Of a DNA stretch of 44,492 nucleotides, positions 32,370 through 39,527 are shown in pieces. Made by a program: the position numbers and the translations under genes. The notes below the pieces were generated by a model. The model saw only the letters and a list, made by a program, of their open reading frames with translations. It searched no databases and was not told the origin of the DNA. Within the stretch, counting starts at the first letter, position 1. Every line of letters starts with the position of its first letter. Origin of the DNA: a virus; IMG/VR virus record IMGVR_UViG_3300006790_000035, positions 1 through 44,492 of that record; one strand, given 5' to 3'.

Positions 32370-32683
32370 GGCTCCCTCGCATCGTCGATCAGATCGTGCC
32401 ACCGGTCGAAGCCGCGAGACTTACCCGCTGCCCGGGCCAGGTCGAATGCCACGCCCAGGCGCTTCTGTGCCTGACTGAGGCATGCCTCGACATCCGCTAT
32501 TTCGCGCTCAAGCTCCGCCCGATTGGTCCGACCGGTGTCCGGATCAACCTCGTCTAGCCCTTGAATGATGCATCGGACCGCCCGGCCAGCCAGCCCGTTG
32601 CATTCTTCGGCGAGTTTGCCGAGCACGGCGAGCCGATGCCGATCCTGTTCCGGCAGCCACGGGGAGATTTGCCCCTCGCTCAT
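32366..32683 (-). CDS. Phage protein resembling MazG-like helical proteins
   Basis: A 105-residue protein, all helical. LAVLGKLAEECNGLAGRAVR and IADVEACLSQAQKRLGVAFD resemble a helix pair with EExxE and a later EIxDV as in MazG-like NTP pyrophosphohydrolases (LEREIADVEA). One metal-ligand motif is incomplete (EECN rather than EExxE). It overlaps the primase gene (ATGA), where nucleotide-pool enzymes are often found. The assignment is tentative. Confidence 0.55.
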   Translation of the reverse strand: MSEGQISPWLPEQDRHRLAVLGKLAEECNGLAGRAVRCIIQGLDEVDPDTGRTNRAELEREIADVEACLSQAQKRLGVAFDLARAAGKSRGFDRWHDLIDDAREP

Positions 32684-32898
32684 GTCCGCACCTCTGCCCG
32701 GGGCTTGGGGCCTCTCTTGCTCAACATGCGCTGCAAGGTCCGGCGATGAACGCCCATGCGGCGAGCGGCACGGCTGACGCAGCCATCCTCTTCGTCGAGC
32801 ACGGCGCGGACATAGTGGAACTGCATTTCGCTGGGCGACAGGTCGAGCCGGACCAGCGCCAGGCGCAGCTCGTCGTGGTGGGATTGAGGGACGCTCAA
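32680..32898 (-). CDS. Fis-type DNA-binding protein resembling the RegA/ActR output domain
   Basis: A 72-residue protein. Residues 39-62, GCVSRAARRMGVHRRTLQRM, closely follow the C-terminal DNA-binding helix-turn-helix of RegA/ActR/PrrA, whose pattern I recall as VSETARRLNMHRRTLQRILAKR. It also ends LSKRGPKPR, like that family. There is no receiver domain before it, only about 38 residues of leader. In alphaproteobacteria RegA-type regulators control redox genes. A free output domain could act at the same sites or at phage sites. It lies between the Lar-type gene and the MazG-like gene, with overlaps to both. Confidence 0.8.
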   Translation of the reverse strand: MSVPQSHHDELRLALVRLDLSPSEMQFHYVRAVLDEEDGCVSRAARRMGVHRRTLQRMLSKRGPKPRAEVRT

Positions 32899-33155
32899 TT
32901 GATCGCCTCCGGTGTCAGAGATTGCTGTTCGGCCGCGTAGTCACGGCGGCCGTTCCAGGCGGCGATGGCCAGTGCTGGTGTCGTGTGGCCGGGATAGTCG
33001 CCATGTTGAGCCCCACAGGGACACGCGACAAAGTAGAAGTCTGTCTGGTCCCAGCCCTCCTCGAGCGCATCCTGTTCCGTGAATTCACATTCAACGATTT
33101 CGGCCTTGAGGCCGCCGCAGAATGGACAGTGTGCGAGCAATTCTGTGCTTGTCAT
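32895..33155 (-). CDS. Lar-family restriction alleviation-like protein
   Basis: An 86-residue protein. It has HCPFCGGLKAEI (Cys10 and Cys13), FVACPCGAQHGDYPG (Cys45 and Cys47) and the end TPALAIAAWNGR, the pattern of the Lar family. Lar proteins are zinc-binding and are thought to reduce type I restriction of phage DNA, though most family members are untested. It overlaps neighbours by ATGA on both sides. Confidence 0.8.
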   Translation of the reverse strand: MTSTELLAHCPFCGGLKAEIVECEFTEQDALEEGWDQTDFYFVACPCGAQHGDYPGHTTPALAIAAWNGRRDYAAEQQSLTPEAIN

Positions 33156-33346
33156 GCTGACACCTCGGCGTCCCGCACGATCTCGGCCGCGAGGCGCAGG
33201 TCCTTGGCCATGGCATCGAAGTGCCGCCAGTAATCGCCAGGGAACGCCCGCGGATACTTGGCATTGCCGCGATAATTGTACCGGTCGCGCATCCGCTCGG
33301 CGTTTTCCGCATGCCGGATCAGCCGGCCTGGTAAGGTCTCAGCCAT
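33152..33346 (-). CDS. Small early protein of unknown function
   Basis: A 64-residue protein starting MAETLPGRLIRHAENAERMR, then DRYNYRGNAKYPRAFPGDYW. Basic and aromatic residues dominate, and a helix pair looks likely. I do not recognise it. The ATG at 33346 overlaps the stop of the upstream 59-codon gene by 8 bases, and its stop overlaps the Lar-type gene start. Confidence 0.6.
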   Translation of the reverse strand: MAETLPGRLIRHAENAERMRDRYNYRGNAKYPRAFPGDYWRHFDAMAKDLRLAAEIVRDAEVSA

Positions 33347-33518
33347 CGGTGCGCCTGTATTTCGCCAGTCGTTTCCGCGCCTGTTCGCGGGTCTCACCGG
33401 GGATCACCCGGCGCGCGTCACGAGCCTCGGGCGTGTCGACAAACGGTCGCGGCGCCATCTGCTCCAGTTGCCGTCGCAGCCGCCTCTGACGCAGCCAGTC
33501 TCGAACCAGGCCGATCAT
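33339..33518 (-). CDS. 59-residue basic early protein
   Basis: The frame runs from ATG at 33518 to TGA at 33339. It encodes MIGLVRDWLRQRRLRRQLEQ, then MAPRPFVDTPEARDARRVIP and GETREQARKRLAKYRRTDG. It is strongly basic and probably two helices. Its ATG overlaps the ParB stop (ATGA), and its stop overlaps the next gene, so it fits exactly into the coupled operon. Short enough to be missed by default gene callers. No known family. Confidence 0.65.
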   Translation of the reverse strand: MIGLVRDWLRQRRLRRQLEQMAPRPFVDTPEARDARRVIPGETREQARKRLAKYRRTDG

Positions 33519-35311
33519 TCCGCCGCCTCCTGGACGAGAGCCGCGTCCGACCCCGGCCCGCCGTAGCTGACATTGCGAAGCGCGATCGGCAGCCAGCCAT
33601 GCTCCACCGCCAGCTTGGCAGTAGTTGCCGCCATGTCTGCCTTCTTGCCATCCTTGATGGTCTCGCCGGTGATTTCCCTGAAGGCTGCCGCAATAAGAGG
33701 CTTCTTGACGCCATCGAAGTAGACCGCAGCATCAAACTCGGGAAATGACCGCGGCTCGACGACGTCCACGAGCTGCGCCACAAGCGCCCGACGGCCTGCC
33801 TCGGGGCTCGACGAGTATTTCAGCTTCTGGTCGAGGAAGCCGTCCCGCACGTCGAGCGTATTGGCGAACATGCGGGCGATCGATGCCAGCAGTTCCTCGT
33901 CTGGCATCTCGTCGAAGTAGCGGAAGGCCTCCAGAAGTTCCTGCTTTCCGTCTCGCGAGGCATCCGTCGCATGGCCGACGCTGAGATGCGCCGGCAAAGT
34001 CCCGCCGCCCTGCCCGACGGCAAAGCAAGCTGCAAGCAGTGGCAGTGCCAGGTCCGGATCGGCGGCAACTTCCGTGCGGATGGAATCGGAAAGCGCGATC
34101 GAGAGATATTCAGAGATCGTCGGCCCCACAGCAGCAGGATCTTCAGGCGGGAGCGCTGCCTTGGCGGTCGGCGCCTTGGCGGCCTTGCGCGGTTCGCCAA
34201 TGCCGAACATGGCCCGCCCATCTTCGGGGAAATAGACGACGCCGTAGTCGCCACGCTTTTCGGCCGGATAGACGGGCTGGTTCCGCGCCTGGATTTCGTC
34301 CTGTTCCGCAACCAGCGCCGCGACTCTTGGATCGTCTTTCATGGCGCCGTCGTCACCGAGCTCATCAAGCGCACGCTCGATCGCTTCCAATCGCGCAGCG
34401 TCTTCGGCAGTCGGGGGAACATGCTCTGGGTAGAGCCGATCACGCTCCCAGAGGTCCGGCACGTCTCCGGCAGGTTTGGCCCAGCCCCATCCCTCGGCGA
34501 GCCACACGCCAATCTGGTCGGCCCATTTCGCCTCGACCAACTGGGTGATGATCTCGCGGCTGGTCCAGTAGGCATGGCTTTCGAAGAGATCGGCGACGAC
34601 TTCGCCGCCGGCAGCGAGATAGGCGCCCTTGCCGATCAGCTTGGCCAATCCGCTGTCGCTGCGCAGGTAGCTGTCGGTGATTTCCCGTCGCACGCTATAA
34701 GCGTAGAGGGAACGCGAGGCCTTGAGTGCCTTGAAAACCTCGATCTGCCTGCCCGGCTCAGCAACAGTGAAGGCCTGAGCAGTGTCGAAGTTGATCTCGC
34801 CGGCATCCAGCGCGTCCAGGACTTGCGGATGCAAAGCGGCGAGCTTGAGCCGCTGTTGCACCCGCGTGGTTGGCACGCCGAAACGTAGGGCAATCCCCTT
34901 GGCATCGAGTCCATCTTCGAAGAGTCGGCCATAGGCCCGCACCTCATCGACGGGCGACACCGGCACGCGCTCGACATTCTCGACGATGCTGAGCTCGTGC
35001 GCCCGAGCGTCGTCGATCATGTCGACAATGACAGGAACAGCATAGTCGCCATCGATCTTGCCATCGGCCTGCAACGCCTGCAGGGCCATCAGCCGACGAT
35101 TGCCTGCAACAACCTCATAAAAGGCGTCATCGACGATGCGCACCCGCAGCGACTGGACCACCCCATGCGCCAGGATTGACGCCTTGAGCTCGTCCAGGGC
35201 GCTGTCGCGAGCGGTACGGCGGGCATTGACGGAATCTCCGGCGCGCAACTCGTGTAGCGCTATGGTCTTGCTGACCGCCTGCGGAGTGGCTGCGGCTTTG
35301 GACTTGGCCAT
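33515..35311 (-). CDS. ParB/RepB-like DNA-binding protein
   Basis: A 598-residue protein. Residues about 15-115 form a ParB N-terminal (ParBc) domain (LHELRAGDSVNARRTARDSA, HGVVQSLRVRIVDDAFYEVV, AGNRRLMALQAL with the GNRR phosphate-binding motif). A helix-turn-helix follows (ENVERVPVSPVDEVRAYGRL, ALRFGVPTTRVQQRLKLAAL). The remaining 350 residues are phage-specific. This layout is shared with plasmid and phage ParB-like proteins called transcriptional regulators or partition proteins. No ParA is present. The ATG shares a base with the stop of the gene before it (TGATG). Confidence 0.85.
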   Translation of the reverse strand: MAKSKAAATPQAVSKTIALHELRAGDSVNARRTARDSALDELKASILAHGVVQSLRVRIVDDAFYEVVAGNRRLMALQALQADGKIDGDYAVPVIVDMIDDARAHELSIVENVERVPVSPVDEVRAYGRLFEDGLDAKGIALRFGVPTTRVQQRLKLAALHPQVLDALDAGEINFDTAQAFTVAEPGRQIEVFKALKASRSLYAYSVRREITDSYLRSDSGLAKLIGKGAYLAAGGEVVADLFESHAYWTSREIITQLVEAKWADQIGVWLAEGWGWAKPAGDVPDLWERDRLYPEHVPPTAEDAARLEAIERALDELGDDGAMKDDPRVAALVAEQDEIQARNQPVYPAEKRGDYGVVYFPEDGRAMFGIGEPRKAAKAPTAKAALPPEDPAAVGPTISEYLSIALSDSIRTEVAADPDLALPLLAACFAVGQGGGTLPAHLSVGHATDASRDGKQELLEAFRYFDEMPDEELLASIARMFANTLDVRDGFLDQKLKYSSSPEAGRRALVAQLVDVVEPRSFPEFDAAVYFDGVKKPLIAAAFREITGETIKDGKKADMAATTAKLAVEHGWLPIALRNVSYGGPGSDAALVQEAAE

Positions 35312-36111
35312 CACGCCGCCTCCCCAAAATAGATAATGTTTGTGGAGAGCCCCTTGTTGTAGAGCTCGGTGATTGTGCGCGCGAGGACGGTGTCGGCCGA
35401 GCCACCAGACAACTTGCGGAAGGCCTCGGCATGTGCCGTCAGTTCCACGAAACTTTTCGGTGCCAGCACTTTGACCAGTCGGTCCCGGTCGATTTTGTCG
35501 CTGGCGCGGTAGATGCGGGCCAGGGCGGTGATGAGTGTCCCGCGCAGCGACTTGGCATCCTTCGGCCAAGCAGCCCGAATGGTCTTGAGCGCGTCGACTG
35601 TGGCGCTGTCCCCATATCGGGAGATTGAGCGGCCGACTGCCGTGACCGCCATGGTATGGCCCGGCCGATACTCGCCATGAGCCGCACAGACCTCACAGTC
35701 AGCCTGGTCGAGGACCGACTTTATCCGGAGTGTCTGCGGATCCTCGGAGGCAAGACCTGCCCAGTAGATTTCGATCGTCGACACGGCCCGGCGAGCCCGG
35801 TTGATGACCAGAAAGTTCTCGGCCTCACCAGGCGTACCCTCCAATTGCAGGATCATCGCCGGCACATGAGTGACACTCGGGTGGAGCTGCGCAGCCTTCA
35901 CCCGATGCTGCCCGTCAGTGACATTGAAACGGCCATCGGCCTTTTCAGACAGAACGACAGCGCCGAAGTGATCCCAGCGAAAGGCCGCAAGGATTTTCTC
36001 GACGCTGCGACCGTCCACGTCGCGCTGATAATTATGGTCGACGTCGATCAGCGCCACGTCGACCCAGTCCAGTTTCGGCCTGTGTCCGACATCCATGCGG
36101 ATTTCACTCAT
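35311..36111 (-). CDS. ParB-fold nuclease-like protein (DUF6551-type)
   Basis: A 266-residue protein. It has YQRDVDGRSVEKILAAFRWD, VVLSEKADGRFNVTDGQHRV and KAAQLHPSVTHVPAMILQLE, a ParB-like core with the sequence DGQHR in place of GNRR. Such DUF6551-type proteins occur in phages and plasmids, and the core could bind CTP or have nuclease activity; neither is shown. The C-terminal half is helical. It directly precedes the larger ParB-like gene, so two ParB folds are encoded in tandem. It overlaps the winged-helix gene upstream by 8 bases. Confidence 0.8.
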   Translation of the reverse strand: MSEIRMDVGHRPKLDWVDVALIDVDHNYQRDVDGRSVEKILAAFRWDHFGAVVLSEKADGRFNVTDGQHRVKAAQLHPSVTHVPAMILQLEGTPGEAENFLVINRARRAVSTIEIYWAGLASEDPQTLRIKSVLDQADCEVCAAHGEYRPGHTMAVTAVGRSISRYGDSATVDALKTIRAAWPKDAKSLRGTLITALARIYRASDKIDRDRLVKVLAPKSFVELTAHAEAFRKLSGGSADTVLARTITELYNKGLSTNIIYFGEAA

Positions 36112-36442
36112 TGATTGAGCCTCCAACAATCCGGTAGCCCCTGCCCCAGACAGTCCCGATCTCGAGGCCGAGGGGCTTCAGCTTCTTTCGGGCCTTGCAA
36201 ATGAAGACATCGACGATCTTGATTTCCCGGTCGTCGAAACCGAGTCCGCTGGTCGCGGCCAGCAACTGTTCTTTGGACAAAGTGCGCGGCCTGGCCGACC
36301 AAAGCGCCTCGAACAGCGCATGCTCCGCATTGGTCAGAACCGCCGCATGGCCGTTGCCGACGACAATTCCCGCTTCGAGATCGACGCGGATCTGACTGCC
36401 TGGTCGCAGTGCGCCGCCACAGGTGGGACAGGTACAGCTCAC
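36104..36442 (-). CDS. Winged-helix protein resembling the CtrA DNA-binding domain
   Basis: A 112-residue protein with GTG start at 36442, overlapping the upstream stop by GTGA. Cys3, Cys5 and Cys8 (CTCPTCGG) may bind zinc. Residues 20-106 are an OmpR-type winged helix. IKIVDVFICKARKKL (74-88) and GTVWGRGY (96-103) closely match the signature of the CtrA output domain that I recall as LKIIDVFICKLRKKL and ETVWGRGY. The receiver domain is missing, so no phosphorylation site is present. CtrA is the cell-cycle master regulator of alphaproteobacteria. The protein could bind CtrA-like sites in host or phage DNA. This is inference from similarity only. Confidence 0.82.
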   Translation of the reverse strand: MSCTCPTCGGALRPGSQIRVDLEAGIVVGNGHAAVLTNAEHALFEALWSARPRTLSKEQLLAATSGLGFDDREIKIVDVFICKARKKLKPLGLEIGTVWGRGYRIVGGSINE

Positions 36443-36633
36443 GACGCTACACCCTCCCTTGCAAGGGAACGTGCGACAGAAACCAGTCTCGCGACTTCTG
36501 CCTCTGGAACGTGCAGCAACTCTGCGATGTCTGCTGTCGAGAATGCTCGGCTGCGCCACAGCACGAGCGTTGCGGTCGCCGCGGATCGGGACAGCCCCCC
36601 CCCAACTGCCATGCGGGCTTCAATGGTTTTCAC
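36439..36633 (-). CDS. Small helix-turn-helix-like protein
   Basis: A 64-residue protein with GTG start at 36633 overlapping the upstream stop (GTGA). ALVLWRSRAFSTADIAELLH is not exact; the visible sequence is LVLWRSRAFSTADIAELLHV then PEAEVARLVSVARSLARE. This is a compact trihelical helix-turn-helix with the recognition helix at EAEVARLVSVAR. It lies between two winged-helix genes. A role in phage gene control is likely from context, with no known family. Confidence 0.6.
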   Translation of the reverse strand: MKTIEARMAVGGGLSRSAATATLVLWRSRAFSTADIAELLHVPEAEVARLVSVARSLAREGVAS

Positions 36634-36863
36634 CGATCACCCCCATCACTGCGCACCAGGCGGTAGCCCTTGCCATCACGATCCCAGACGATGCGATCGG
36701 GGCTTATTTTCTTACGCAGGTTGCACACCTGCTGGGGCACGGCGGAATTGCCGGAGAACTTCCGGCCCAGCACCGACACCGACAGCTGCTCGGGCGTGTG
36801 CACCGCACCGTCCGCCAGCACATCGAGCAGTTTCTGTTCCATGGCGCGCAGCTCACCGCTCAT
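36630..36863 (-). CDS. Second OmpR-type winged-helix protein without receiver domain
   Basis: A 77-residue protein. The order LRAMEQKLLDVLADGAVHTP, EQLSVSVLGRKFSGNSAVPQ, QVCNLRKKISPD and IVWDRDGKGYRLVRS is that of the Trans_reg_C winged helix, with recognition helix near QVCNLRKKI and the wing at GKGYRLV. It is shorter than the 36104-36442 protein and lacks its Cys cluster. The overlap with the upstream gene is ATGA. Together the two genes give this phage two isolated output domains of the same fold. Confidence 0.75.
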   Translation of the reverse strand: MSGELRAMEQKLLDVLADGAVHTPEQLSVSVLGRKFSGNSAVPQQVCNLRKKISPDRIVWDRDGKGYRLVRSDGGDR

Positions 36864-37099
36864 CGGTTCACCTCCAGCGGCACGAAACGGCGGTTGTGAA
36901 AATCCGGCCCGCCATCGACATGGACGGTCAGCCGCTTGAACTGCGCGATGGCTTCCTCGAGCTGCTGCACCTGGCCAGCGTCATAATCAGCAATGACCAG
37001 GCCGCCATCGGTCTCGACCAGCAAGCGGTGATCACCTGAGGGATCGAGCTGGGCGCGCGGATGGATCAGCGGCGAATGATATTGCGGGGCGCGCCTCAT
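36860..37099 (-). CDS. Small early protein of unknown function
   Basis: A 79-residue protein starting MRRAPQYHSPLIHPRAQLDP, then HRLLVETDGGLVIADYDAGQ and VQQLEEAIAQFKRLTVHVDG. It seems to be an alpha/beta fold with a short helix pair. No motif recognised. ATGA overlaps join it to both neighbours, so it is a regular member of the early operon. Confidence 0.6.
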   Translation of the reverse strand: MRRAPQYHSPLIHPRAQLDPSGDHRLLVETDGGLVIADYDAGQVQQLEEAIAQFKRLTVHVDGGPDFHNRRFVPLEVNR

Positions 37100-38202
37100 G
37101 CGGCACCCGCCTTGCGCGCCTCGGCCTCGGCCGAGCGTGCCGCGTTCATCTCGTGCATATGCTCGAGATTGGTCAGCCCCAGCCGGTTAAGCCAGGTTTT
37201 GACCGTGCCCAGCGGATGGCCGAGGTCCTGTGCAAGCAGCAGCGGCGAGACCGAGGCGGCGCGGCCGGCGCGCAGCGCGGGTTCCGCTGCCTTCATAGTC
37301 AGCTTGCCGATTTGCGGTGCCAGCAGAGCAATCTCGCCCTCATAGGCTTCGCGCAGCGTGGCGGCCTCAACAAAGTGATGAGGGGCGGACTGTGTCCCGT
37401 GTTGCAGGCCTCCAATGTCCCCTTCACCAATGGCGTCGGGGAGAGGTTGACCGCCGGAGGCCTCGCGAGCCGTGCCGGACCCCTCGGGGGTATTCTCTTG
37501 TTCGCCATCCAGCGCCTTGAGCGCCGCGGTGGCGAGACTGCCCATGGCTTCAATCGCCTCTGGGGTAAACTCGACCACATCGCCATCGCGCTCGATCACA
37601 CCGGTGAATTCAGCCAGCTTGAAAATAGCCTCGCTGCCCACTCGATCGCTTGCCATGCACAGGGCCAGGACCGAGAAGCTGAACTGATGCCACTTGCGCG
37701 GCGCCAGGGGCGTCACTGGTGCAGGCTTGTCCGCCTGCACCGGTTTCGGTTTTGGCGACCGGACGACTGGCGCATCCATCGACAGGATCTTGTCCCGCGT
37801 CTGCCCGACTGCCGCTTCAAACCCCTTATCATCCAGCGCCGCCGCCTTCTGGGCGCGGCTGGAGAGCTTCTTGTCGATTCCCACTTCGGCGAGCGTGAAG
37901 GGCGTATTGTCGAAAACCGGTTCATCACCGGTACCGGTTTCCGGTTCGGTCAGATTGCTGTTGTTTGGCCGCCCGCCCTTGCTCAGCAGGCCTTCATCCT
38001 TGGCCGCGCGCAACATGATGCCCAGCTTGCGCTCGGCCCGGGCGACGATCTCGGCCGCATCCGCCTGCAGCTTCCGGTCCTTGGCGATGCGCGCATAGGC
38101 CTCGGCCTTCTGCGCCGCCGAGCGCAGCTGTGTCACTTCGTCGAACTTGACGGCTGCCGCCAGGGCTTCCCTGGCATGTTCATAGACGGCGAGCTGGGTC
38201 AT
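37096..38202 (-). CDS. Phage protein with ParB-associated N-terminal domain
   Basis: A 368-residue protein. Residues 1-145 (VYEHAREALAAAVKFDEVTQ, KAEAYARIAKDRKLQADAAE, IVARAERKLGIMLRAAKDEG, FTLAEVGIDKKLSSRAQKAA) match a widespread phage domain of unknown function that often stands near ParB-like genes. The middle is disordered. The C-terminal 60 residues (AVSPLLLAQDLGHPLGTVKT-like; seen as SVSPLLLAQDLGHPLGTVKT) contain a possible helix-turn-helix. It is probably a DNA-binding regulator or replication accessory. Neighbours overlap by ATGA. Confidence 0.65.
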   Translation of the reverse strand: MTQLAVYEHAREALAAAVKFDEVTQLRSAAQKAEAYARIAKDRKLQADAAEIVARAERKLGIMLRAAKDEGLLSKGGRPNNSNLTEPETGTGDEPVFDNTPFTLAEVGIDKKLSSRAQKAAALDDKGFEAAVGQTRDKILSMDAPVVRSPKPKPVQADKPAPVTPLAPRKWHQFSFSVLALCMASDRVGSEAIFKLAEFTGVIERDGDVVEFTPEAIEAMGSLATAALKALDGEQENTPEGSGTAREASGGQPLPDAIGEGDIGGLQHGTQSAPHHFVEAATLREAYEGEIALLAPQIGKLTMKAAEPALRAGRAASVSPLLLAQDLGHPLGTVKTWLNRLGLTNLEHMHEMNAARSAEAEARKAGAA

Positions 38203-38492
38203 GCCATCTCTCTCGCCAGGTCGAGATGGTGGGCGAACAGCGCCACATCGTTCGGCTGTTCGACAATTGGCTTGAAGAAGCAGATGGGATAGATCGCCGG
38301 GCGCCCATCGACCCCGAAATGGCCCTTTAGGCCGAGACCGACGCCATAGAGCGGGTGGTCATCCACGATCTCGATCAGGCAATATTCGTTCTTGACCGGA
38401 CCGTAGGGCACGACCTTCAGTGTCGCACCATCGATCCACGGCGTATCACGAATGCACACGCACTCCACGCCCGGCCGCGCCCAGCTGCTCAT
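38199..38492 (-). CDS. Small early protein with beta-rich fold
   Basis: A 97-residue protein starting MSSWARPGVECVCIRDTPWI. It has two Cys near the start and strands such as EYCLIEIVDDHPLYGVGLGL and GRPAIYPICFFKPIVEQPND. The pattern with VCIRDxxW and YxVxEI resembles a small family found in Rhizobiales prophages without known function. The start overlaps the CII-like stop (ATGA). Confidence 0.6.
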   Translation of the reverse strand: MSSWARPGVECVCIRDTPWIDGATLKVVPYGPVKNEYCLIEIVDDHPLYGVGLGLKGHFGVDGRPAIYPICFFKPIVEQPNDVALFAHHLDLAREMA

Positions 38493-38971
38493 TCCGCACC
38501 CTCCGCTTCGGCCTGCACCTGCAGGCGCAGGGCCAGCAATTTGACGATGGCGTCGTCGATGTCCTTTTCGATGCGCTGCACATCGCTGGGCGACAGCGCG
38601 CCATCGCTCAGCCCATCGGCGAGCGAGACAAAGACTTCGCTGGTTTCTTTCAGGGCTGCCGCCGTCACCGTGCCCAGCGCCGTACCCGATCGGGTCACGC
38701 GCGGCTCCGGCACCAGGACGTGCCCAGCCATCTTGGCCAGGGCGCGTGTCAGCACCGGCTGGCCGCACTCGCTCTCCAGGTCCGCGATGATATCGGCGGG
38801 CATGAAGCGCTCGTTGTCATCGGGCTGGGCCGAGCCATAGCGGCCGATATTCTGGTGTCCGCCTCGCGTCACGGCCGAGGCCGCCACGGCGCCACCGGCA
38901 TGGCTGATCAGCTTTCGCGTGGCGGCCTTGAGCGCGGCATAGTCATTGGCGGGAAGCTGACGGCCGATCAT
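38489..38971 (-). CDS. CII-like phage regulatory protein
   Basis: A 160-residue protein starting MIGRQLPANDYAALKAATRK. The order LISHAGGAVAASAVTRGGHQ, NIGRYGSAQPDDNERFMPAD and IIADLESECGQPVLTRALAK resembles the phage regulatory protein CII (CP76-type) family, a helical DNA-binding domain that activates lysogeny promoters in related phages. GGGAGGG precedes the ATG. It is the first gene of the tight early operon and directly follows the 388-base region with the 22-bp repeats. Confidence 0.75.
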   Translation of the reverse strand: MIGRQLPANDYAALKAATRKLISHAGGAVAASAVTRGGHQNIGRYGSAQPDDNERFMPADIIADLESECGQPVLTRALAKMAGHVLVPEPRVTRSGTALGTVTAAALKETSEVFVSLADGLSDGALSPSDVQRIEKDIDDAIVKLLALRLQVQAEAEGAE

Positions 38972-39006
38972 GGCGCAGCCCTCCCGGCGTGCGCGCCGTG
39001 ACAGGC

Positions 39007-39023
39007 TTCGCGCAATGCGCGAA
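39007..39023. repeat. Perfect inverted repeat upstream of the CII-like gene
   Basis: TTCGCGC, three bases, GCGCGAA. It lies 36 bases upstream of the CII-like start and could be an operator or leader hairpin. No T run follows. Confidence 0.45.
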
Positions 39024-39033
39024 AACCGCCCCC

Positions 39034-39354
39034 ATGAGAAGATTTCCCGACTATCGCCCCAGCACCGCCCTGCGCCAGGCCATCGAGGCCCTGCGGGAGA
39101 TAAAGGAGCGCCGGGAGGCTGCGGAGAAGCCGAAAGCCGCAGGCCATCCCGGCCAGTTGGGAGGAGCGTCCCCCGGTGTGCAACTCCCCACGCCGGGGCG
39201 AGAGGGCGCCGATATCGGTGCGGTTGGACTGGGCCAGAGCCGCAAAAGTGAGGGCTTGGGGGACAAGTCCGATACCGACGCACTCTCGTCCAGGCGCATA
39301 ACCGCGGTTGGCTTGGGCCAGAGCCAGAACAGACCACGCAAAGGGGAGGATTGA
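39034..39354 (+). CDS. Possible rightward small protein overlapping the repeat region
   Basis: A 106-residue open frame starting MRRFPDYRPSTALRQAIEAL, then REIKERREAAEKPKAAGHPG. The first 40 codons have coding-like bases at third positions and form a charged helix. The rest is low-complexity and includes two copies of the 22-bp repeat. No ribosome-binding site is visible, and it reads against the leftward operon. It may be non-coding leader DNA (38972-39359, 388 bases). I keep it only as a candidate. Confidence 0.3.
   Translation: MRRFPDYRPSTALRQAIEALREIKERREAAEKPKAAGHPGQLGGASPGVQLPTPGREGADIGAVGLGQSRKSEGLGDKSDTDALSSRRITAVGLGQSQNRPRKGED
39220..39241. repeat. 22-bp interspersed repeat, copy 2
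   Basis: GCGGTTGG, AC, then TGGGCCAGAGCC. It is 84 bases from copy 3 in the same orientation. Confidence 0.7.
39304..39325. repeat. 22-bp interspersed repeat, copy 3
   Basis: GCGGTTGG, CT, then TGGGCCAGAGCC. All three copies keep the same orientation on the plus strand and differ only at bases 9 and 10. Confidence 0.7.
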
Positions 39355-39359
39355 AGCAG

Positions 39360-39527
39360 TCATGACCGCACCGCCTTGCGCACGGCGATCTTGTCATAGG
39401 CTAGCCGCGCCTTTGCTCCAGCGACCTGCGCCAGGTCAGTCTGGCGGATGCCGGCACCGCGCATATGGCGCAGCGCATCGGCCAGAGCCGCACGGTCGGA
39501 TTTGGACATGGCGCGGGTGCGGGTCAT
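39360..39527 (-). CDS. 55-residue protein after Cro
   Basis: The ATG at 39527 overlaps the Cro-like stop (ATGA). The protein reads MTRTRAMSKSDRAALADALR, then HMRGAGIRQTDLAQVAGAKA and RLAYDKIAVRKAVRS. It is basic and helical, with a possible short helix-turn-helix at IRQTDLAQVAGAKARLAY. It is probably the second gene of the immediate-early transcript. Function unknown. Confidence 0.6.
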   Translation of the reverse strand: MTRTRAMSKSDRAALADALRHMRGAGIRQTDLAQVAGAKARLAYDKIAVRKAVRS

